Source of the DNA: Chloroflexota bacterium
GTDB taxonomy: Bacteria > Chloroflexota > Anaerolineae > B4-G1
Assembly: GCA_003648085.1 (NCBI GenBank)
Contig: QMOC01000152.1
Location: 1-6,602, forward strand
Reading direction: 5' to 3'
DNA: 6,602 nucleotides
Both the position numbers and the translations under genes were made by a program. The notes beneath the pieces were generated by a model, which worked only from the letters and a program-made list of their open reading frames with translations, was not told where the DNA came from and ran no database searches. Positions 1-4,028 of the stretch are shown here, piece after piece (the first letter of the stretch is position 1; every line of letters begins with the position of its first letter).

Positions 1-1088
1 ACCCCATAGCGGGCCTGGAAATAAGGGAGCGGCCCGTTCTGCGGCAGGTACTGGTAGCCCGCCGGGTCCTCGGCGATGATGACGAAGTCGTCGGGGTGGG
101 CCAGCATGTAGTCCACCAGGTCGAGATACCACTCCTTGCCACCCGACTGTCGCCAGGGCCAGGTATGGGTCAGGAGCCCCAGGTGGTTGATGCGGTCGCG
201 GGGTTGGGTGTGCAACAGGATGTCGAGCCAGGCGTAGGGGTCAATCAGGGCCGGGGCGTCCTCCCCGGGCTCCTTGCCGAAGTAACGGGCGGCGCTCTGG
301 CAGGGCAGTCCCCCATCCCACATCTTCCCGCCGTCAATGATGGAGGCCGGGTAGAGCAGGTGTTCCCCCATCTCCGGCAGGGGGATCACCCCTTCTGGCA
401 CCTCCTTGCCGTAGTCCATCGAGGGGGTGACCAGTTCGCCGATGGGGCTGGTGCTCATCGTGTAGGAGCGGGAGCCGAGCAGACGATACATCACGTCGTC
501 GCCGTGGGAATCGGTGGGCAGGGGGATGACGCCGAAGGTCTGCTCCAGGAGCAGCCAGCCGCCGGCCTGGGCCGGGGTGATGGGCTCACTGGCCTGGGGA
601 TGGGTCAGGGGGTAGAGGGCGTGGGTCTCGTACTCCCATTGGGCGGTGAAGCAATCCTCGGGACCACTGCACGCCCGCTGGGGGCCGCGCAACAGGTAGA
701 TCACCTCCGGGTTGTGGCCGGGGCCTACATGGTAAGCGACGGGCATTTGGGCGGCCTGAATCTGGGCCACCGTGTCGGGGAAGGCCCAGGCCAGTTGCTC
801 GGCCACCGTGGCCTGGAAGCCCAGGTGGGCACGCAGGCCGCGGGCGGTCAATTCGTCCACGATCTGGGCGATGGTGGCCGTCTCCGGTGTGGGGCCGGAA
901 TCCCAGGGAAAGGGGACGTCCAGATGGAAGGCCAGGGTGACGTAGATGGGCTGCTGCTCGGCGGACGGCGGATCGGTGGAACGCTCTGAACCTCCTCCTC
1001 CGGCGGCACAGGTGGCGAGCGAGACCAGGCCCGCTATTACGATCGCCAGAAGCACCCCGCCCAGTGCTTCCCGGTGCTGCTTAGACAT
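1..1088 (-). CDS. Secreted lipoprotein with polysaccharide-deacetylase-like (NodB-type) barrel, 3' end beyond window
   Basis: The frame is open from ATG at 1088 to the window edge, giving 362 codons with no stop, so the protein is C-terminally incomplete. The start is fixed by AAGGAG seven bases upstream. Residues 1-27 look like a lipoprotein signal: MSKQHREA, a hydrophobic stretch (residues 9-25) and LATC with Cys27 as the lipidation site. Thr at -1 of the lipobox is unusual. A Gly/Ser/Pro-rich linker runs to about residue 47. The domain starts with a beta-strand, YVTLAFHLD (residues 49-57), followed by a helix and RAHLGFQATV (86-95), which resembles the 'RATFFV' step of NodB folds. HVGPGH lies at 120-125. 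Near the end, LLTHTWPW followed by a long helix, HPDDFVIIAEDP, matches the late His strand and helix of polysaccharide deacetylases. The canonical TFDDG and H-S/T-x-x-H motifs are not clearly present, so catalytic activity is uncertain. It probably acts outside the membrane on a glycan. The coding call is firm; the function is tentative. Confidence 0.7.
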   Translation of the reverse strand, partial: MSKQHREALGGVLLAIVIAGLVSLATCAAGGGGSERSTDPPSAEQQPIYVTLAFHLDVPFPWDSGPTPETATIAQIVDELTARGLRAHLGFQATVAEQLAWAFPDTVAQIQAAQMPVAYHVGPGHNPEVIYLLRGPQRACSGPEDCFTAQWEYETHALYPLTHPQASEPITPAQAGGWLLLEQTFGVIPLPTDSHGDDVMYRLLGSRSYTMSTSPIGELVTPSMDYGKEVPEGVIPLPEMGEHLLYPASIIDGGKMWDGGLPCQSAARYFGKEPGEDAPALIDPYAWLDILLHTQPRDRINHLGLLTHTWPWRQSGGKEWYLDLVDYMLAHPDDFVIIAEDPAGYQYLPQNGPLPYFQARYG

Positions 1089-1095
1089 CGTGCGT

Positions 1096-1101
1096 CTCCT
1101 T
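1096..1101 (-). promoter_or_regulatory. Ribosome binding site of the NodB-like lipoprotein gene
   Basis: On the minus strand this reads AAGGAG, seven bases before the ATG at 1088. It is the best Shine-Dalgarno match near this reading frame and decides the start, which in turn gives a complete lipoprotein signal sequence. Confidence 0.8.
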
Positions 1102-1212
1102 GAAGAATCGGGTGGGGGCCACGATAAGGATAGCCCTCGTGTATCCGGCCTCCTGGGCTCTTTCAAAAGCATACAACCACGACGGTGCTATCCCGACGTT
1201 TCGGCATTGTAA

Positions 1213-1240
1213 ATTATACGTTAAACTCTGGGTATGGCAA
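1213..1240 (-). promoter_or_regulatory. Predicted sigma-70-type promoter for the NodB-like lipoprotein gene
   Basis: On the minus strand TTGCCA (1240-1235, five of six to TTGACA) is followed after 16 bases by a perfect TATAAT (1218-1213). Transcription would start near 1206, leaving a leader of roughly 118 bases before the ATG at 1088. The site lies between the repeat block and the gene, where a promoter is expected, which supports this gene being its own transcription unit. The call rests on consensus match alone. Confidence 0.55.
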
Positions 1241-1273
1241 CGGGATTGCGGGGGGATGCTGGGGTGGAAGGGC

Positions 1274-1326
1274 ATATCCGTTTATCCGCTTTCCATCCGT
1301 TGCCTCAACTCCCGGTAAACGAATAT
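1274..1326. repeat. Imperfect inverted repeat (ATATCCGTTTATCCG hairpin)
   Basis: ATATCCGTTTATCCG at 1274-1288 pairs with the sequence at 1313-1326, whose reverse complement is ATATTCGTTTACCG: one mismatch and one single-base gap over about 15 bases. The loop is 24 bases. ATCCG recurs three times (1276, 1284, 1295). Read on the minus strand, the modules ACGGAT, GCGGAT and AAACGGAT resemble the ACGCAGAT, ACGCTGAT and AAACGCTGAT modules of the palindrome at 1379-1449, so the two may be related dispersed repeats. No coding sequence is supported here. Confidence 0.5.
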
Positions 1327-1330
1327 ATCT

Positions 1331-1484
1331 GGTAACTGCTCAGCCATCCCCAGGCGGAGCGTTGAAACATATTCTTTAGGACGCAGATGAACGCTGATAA
1401 ACGCTGATTTTTTGATCTTATCTGCGAAAATCGGCGTGAATCTGCGTCCGATTCCGAGTTCGGCGGGGTGGCTGAGTAGTCACC
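1331..1484. repeat. MITE-like element with 20-bp terminal inverted repeats
   Basis: The left end, 1331-1350 (GGTAACTGCTCAGCC plus ATCCC), matches the reverse complement of the right end, 1465-1484 (GGTGACTACTCAGCC plus ACCCC), at 17 of 20 positions. The inverted repeats enclose a second, inner palindrome at 1379-1449. The whole is about 154 bases with no coding capacity, which fits a non-autonomous transposable element or a dispersed palindromic repeat. I see no convincing target-site duplication, because the right end is followed by another partial copy. Whether it is mobile is inference; the inverted repeats are visible directly. Confidence 0.55.
1379..1449. repeat. Inner imperfect palindrome of the ACGCAGAT type
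   Basis: Two 30-base arms, 1379-1408 and 1420-1449, match at 22 of 30 positions when one is reverse-complemented. The outer ten bases (GGACGCAGAT) match perfectly. The arms are made of repeated modules: ACGCAGAT, ACGCTGAT, ACGCTGAT on the left and the corresponding ATCTGCG, ATCGGCG, ATCTGCG on the right. The loop is 11 bases (1409-1419) and T-rich. It would fold into a long cruciform or RNA hairpin. I recognise this style of repeat from many environmental bacterial genomes, but cannot name a described family with certainty. Confidence 0.7.
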
Positions 1485-1543
1485 GAGGGTCCGCGTTAAT
1501 CTGCGTCCGATCTCGAATCTGGCGGGGCGGCTGAGTAGTCACC
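1440..1543. repeat. Tandem 45-base direct repeat, period 59
   Basis: 1440-1484 and 1499-1543 share 39 of 45 positions by eye. Each begins ATCTGCGTCCGAT and ends GGCTGAGTAGTCACC. The first copy is the right end of the MITE-like element; the second is an extra copy of that end. The spacer (1485-1498) ends in CGCGTTA, so the second copy again follows an ACGC-like module. The outer boundary at 1543 coincides with the 3' end of the truncated small gene at 1539-1775. Confidence 0.75.
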
Positions 1544-1775
1544 AGGGTGGAAAGCGACTGTAGATCTGGGGGACGATCTCCCGAGGAGGCAGTTCTTCGG
1601 CGAGGAACCGCTTTAGCGCTTCGTTGCCGATGACGCCGTGGCCGGGGCAGGTGGGCGGGGTGAAGGCTATCTTGCCCCCCGACCACTGGAAGAGCCAGCA
1701 GTCCTCCGTAATGCTCAGAACACCCGTCTCCAACCGCCCGCTGACGGTAATTAGAATCGCTTTTGGCATGCTCAT
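1539..1775 (-). pseudogene. C-terminally truncated paralogue of the four-cysteine small protein
   Basis: This 78-codon frame (MSMPKAILITVSGRLETG...) aligns without gaps to the N-terminal domain of the small protein at 3657-4028: about 37 of 69 residues are identical by eye, including GRLE, PG.GV, EAL and AEEL. The similarity stops at IY, where the intact copy enters its Cys77-x2-Cys80 motif. Instead of the cysteine domain, the frame reads SRFPPW and stops inside the GGTGACTACTCAGCC repeat end. The start could be Met1 (1775) or Met3 (1769). Met3 aligns with the preferred start of the intact copy, but neither has a good ribosome binding site. The simplest reading is a gene copy cut off by the repeat insertion. 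A short functional protein consisting only of the N-terminal domain remains possible. Confidence 0.65.
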
Positions 1776-1805
1776 CTGATATAGTTTGGAAGATGCGCCT
1801 GCCGT

Positions 1806-1826
1806 GGGCGACCGCCAGCGTCGCCC
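1806..1826. repeat. Perfect 7-bp GC hairpin just after the beta-helix gene
   Basis: GGGCGAC (1806-1812) pairs with GTCGCCC (1820-1826) around a 7-base loop; a broken outer stem (1802-1805 with 1833-1836) reaches the stop codon. It lies five bases beyond the TAG of the beta-helix gene on the minus strand, a terminator position. It is not followed by a T-run on that strand, so it is not a standard intrinsic terminator. It could stabilise the mRNA end or be a dispersed repeat of the GTAGGGGCGAC type. Confidence 0.5.
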
Positions 1827-1830
1827 CTAC

Positions 1831-3660
1831 CTACGGCCCCGTGTTGTTCAGGATGAGAGGGAGATAGACGGTCGGTCTGCTGAAGCGAGGCAGGCTCCCA
1901 AAGTCCACGCCCAGGTCGGTGCCGTCTGAAGCAGCCCCTTTGGCCGGACTGTCGTCTGCCAGCCTAAAGTCCCAATGCGCCGGGTCAACGAACAGCGGAT
2001 CGGTCGCCATTGAGTGCAGTCCGTATCCCTCTTGCTTCTGCTGGAACTCCTCCAGGCTCAAAAGCGCGTAATGCTCAAAAGTGTGCCGCTCGGCCAGGTC
2101 TCCCCAGCTCACAATGGCATCGGCAGCACTTCGATTGTACCAGAGATTGTAGTGATAGGTGTTGCTCAAGGGGCCATACAACGTGTCGAGAATCGGATCA
2201 CGGTCGGTCGTCGTGCTGCTCCCGATAACCAGTGGAGCGCTATCGCCGGCCTCAATGCCTCTTACAACGCCGATGTTATCATAGATCTGCGTATTGTTAC
2301 TGGGAATGCAATACTCCGCTGAGCCCGGAAGGGCACCGTTGAGGTTGGATGTACCTTCATAGATGTAAACCGCACCACCGCTGGGTTCGACGATCGTGTT
2401 GTGATAGACCCTGGTTCCGATAGCACAATAGAACGTGATTCCCCACCTCTCGTTCGATCCGTTGCTGAACACCAGGTTGTTGTAGATGTGATTATGGTCT
2501 CCTCTTTTGATTCTAATGGACGCCTCTCCGCTGTTGTAGATAACGTTGCTATTGATGAGGTTGTGGTCACTGTAAACCAGCCAGATGCCGGCATCGTTAT
2601 CGTGAATGACGTTGTAGGTAAAGATGCTGTTCCGAACGCCGAAACCCTCTTCGTCGAGCGGAAAGGCCCTGATACCACCGCCGTGTGCCGGTGTGATCTC
2701 CTCCGTGTGCCAGGCAGCGGCCGATCCTCCCTGAGCGAGCCAGGCGCCTGTCAATTCAAAGCCGTGAATCTTGATGTATTCCACCTCCCGCAGGTCGAAA
2801 CAGGCCTCGCCAGGAGAATCAATCACGACGTGGTCTCCCTCTTCGGTGACGAACTTGATCAACGCTCCGGCCGTGCCAGATGTCGTCACCGTGACCTTCT
2901 CTCTGTATATCCCTTCTTTCACGTAAACGGTAGTTCCGGGGGTGGAGCGCTCGGCGGCCTCCTGGATGCTGCATAGAGGCTGATCCTCAGTCCCGGGGTT
3001 TGTATCGTCACAGTTTGGGTTGTTGATGTCCACGAATATCTCCTGCGAAGCGTTTCGCTCATTTCCCTGTTTGTGACGCTCGAACCGGTCATCGGGTATG
3101 GCCCGCAGTCGCCCCAGCGCCGCCTCGCCACCGCTCGTGTCCTGCGCCTGACCGATGCGCAGTTCGCCTTCGGGCGGGATGATGCGGGGGACGTATTGCT
3201 CCAGCGCGTAGACCTGATGTGGTTCCAGAATTCCCTCCACCTCCAAGGCGATACTGTTTATATCCTCCTCATAAGTCGCCAGGAGCCGCTTGTTATCCCC
3301 GTGCAGCGCCCAGTATCGCTCCTTCAGGTCCTGCGAGAGGTTCTCCCCCTGTATCAAGGTCTCCCGCATCTCCTCTAGCACGGCGGTCAGTTCCTCGGTG
3401 TCAGCCTCGGTCTTCAAGCCTTCCCGTATCTCCTGTGCTTCCTGGGCCTTTTCGAGGACGAAGTGCATCTGCTCGGGTGTCAGTTCCAGGCCGTTGATGA
3501 GGTTGAGCAGTTGGACCTGGCGGTGCAGGTCAACCGCATCCGATTGTGCCTGGGCGCTGGCAGGCAGCGCGGGCTGGCAGCCCAGGAGCGGTAGCAGCAA
3601 AAGCCCGATTCCCACCACGATGACCCACTGTTGCATCGCCTTCCTCCTTCGGCTCATCAT
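1831..3660 (-). CDS. Lipoprotein with LTPEQ helical segment fused to a right-handed parallel beta-helix
   Basis: The 609-residue product has a clear lipoprotein signal: MMSRRRK, a hydrophobic core at 12-26 and the lipobox LLGC with Cys28. Residues about 44-158 are charged, helical and probably coiled, with LTPEQ at 60-64 and a closing EPHQ.YALEQY, like Spy/CpxP LTxxQ-type periplasmic proteins. From residue 208, IFVDINNPN.DDTNPGT..QP is the standard opening of DUF1565-type beta-helix proteins, followed by TVYVKEGIYREKV and many Asn-rich coils (NVIHDND, NSNVIYNSG, NNLVFSNGS, NTIVEPSG). DPLFVDPAHWDFRL..DSPAKGA near 560 is the usual end of such helices. The last 14 residues contain VYLPLILNN, a short hydrophobic tail I associate with exported Chloroflexota proteins. 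The gene starts at an ATGA overlap with the small four-cysteine gene, so it is translationally coupled. Beta-helices of this type include polysaccharide lyases, epimerases and adhesins; no catalytic residues can be assigned. The central part is visibly less GC-rich than its neighbours. Confidence 0.85.
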   Translation of the reverse strand: MMSRRRKAMQQWVIVVGIGLLLLPLLGCQPALPASAQAQSDAVDLHRQVQLLNLINGLELTPEQMHFVLEKAQEAQEIREGLKTEADTEELTAVLEEMRETLIQGENLSQDLKERYWALHGDNKRLLATYEEDINSIALEVEGILEPHQVYALEQYVPRIIPPEGELRIGQAQDTSGGEAALGRLRAIPDDRFERHKQGNERNASQEIFVDINNPNCDDTNPGTEDQPLCSIQEAAERSTPGTTVYVKEGIYREKVTVTTSGTAGALIKFVTEEGDHVVIDSPGEACFDLREVEYIKIHGFELTGAWLAQGGSAAAWHTEEITPAHGGGIRAFPLDEEGFGVRNSIFTYNVIHDNDAGIWLVYSDHNLINSNVIYNSGEASIRIKRGDHNHIYNNLVFSNGSNERWGITFYCAIGTRVYHNTIVEPSGGAVYIYEGTSNLNGALPGSAEYCIPSNNTQIYDNIGVVRGIEAGDSAPLVIGSSTTTDRDPILDTLYGPLSNTYHYNLWYNRSAADAIVSWGDLAERHTFEHYALLSLEEFQQKQEGYGLHSMATDPLFVDPAHWDFRLADDSPAKGAASDGTDLGVDFGSLPRFSRPTVYLPLILNNTGP

Positions 3661-3673
3661 TTTCCGCCTCCTT
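3643..3673 (-). promoter_or_regulatory. Twin ribosome binding sites for two in-frame starts of the beta-helix gene
   Basis: GCCGAAGGAGG occurs twice, 24 bases apart (3677-3667 and 3653-3643 on the minus strand). The first AAGGAGG is six bases before Met1 (3660); the second is six bases before Met9 (3636). Both starts are in frame and both leave a usable signal peptide: Met1 keeps the RRRK basic region, Met9 loses it. Met1 is preferred because it overlaps the upstream stop as ATGA and keeps the positive N-terminus. Confidence 0.65.
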
Positions 3674-4028
3674 CGGCCCAGTGTTCACAATCGTTCCAGA
3701 GGTGGATAGTGTCCCGTGCCGGGGCGAGGGGACCTGTCTTGGCGTGGAGGCAGTAGCCGACCCAGCCGTTGCTCATATCGCGACTCATCCCGGAGAAGTG
3801 GAAGTGGGCGCAGGTGCCGCAGATGCGCAGGACGATGTCCCGAGTGGTTAGTTCTTCGGCGATGAAGGATGCCAGCGCCTCGTCGCCGAAGACGCCACGG
3901 CCGGGGTAGGAGGGCGCGGTGAATGTCACCTCGCCGCCAGGCCAGCGTAAGCGCCAACGGCCCTCCACTGCGCTCAGGATGCCCGCTTCAAGCCGTCCGC
4001 CGATGGTGAGGAGAACTGCCTTCTGCAT
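3657..4028 (-). CDS. Small two-part protein with a C-terminal four-cysteine (probably zinc-binding) motif
   Basis: I do not recognise a named family. From the preferred ATG at 4028 the product is 123 residues; the frame also has an upstream ATG at 4049 (130 residues). The later start has GGAGGT just upstream and matches the conserved start of the paralogue at 1539-1775. The N-terminal part (about 70 residues) is a beta-rich domain with GGRLEAG, W.LRWPGGEVTF and PGRGVFGDEAL, then a helix ending AEELTTRDIV. The C-terminal part has Cys77-x2-Cys80, Cys100 and Cys121 (130-residue numbering) in CGTCAHF, GYCLH and DCEHW, a spacing typical of small metal-binding ribbons. No signal peptide or membrane segment is seen, so it is probably cytoplasmic, unlike its neighbours. 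It overlaps the end of the glycoside-hydrolase-like gene by 41 bases, and its TGA overlaps the ATG of the beta-helix gene. A regulatory or adaptor role is only a guess. Confidence 0.75.
   Translation of the reverse strand: MQKAVLLTIGGRLEAGILSAVEGRWRLRWPGGEVTFTAPSYPGRGVFGDEALASFIAEELTTRDIVLRICGTCAHFHFSGMSRDMSNGWVGYCLHAKTGPLAPARDTIHLWNDCEHWAEGGGK

Noticed and set aside
96..989. Plus-strand open frame of 297 codons
   Set aside because: It is the antisense shadow of the NodB-like lipoprotein gene, whose minus-strand frame has a signal peptide, strong ribosome binding site and domain-like sequence. The plus-strand product is Gly/Val/Gln-rich with no recognisable domain.
1081..1379. Several short open frames on both strands upstream of the NodB-like gene
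   Set aside because: They overlap the promoter, leader and hairpin repeat, differ from one another in frame, and have no ribosome binding site or recognisable sequence.
1379..1543. Possible CRISPR array from the repeated ACGCAGAT and CTGAGTAGTCACC units
   Set aside because: Units are inverted as well as direct, diverged, and without equal-length unique spacers; they fit a palindromic element better.
1806..1826. Intrinsic terminator after the beta-helix gene
   Set aside because: The stem is good but no T-run follows on the minus strand, so it is recorded only as a hairpin.
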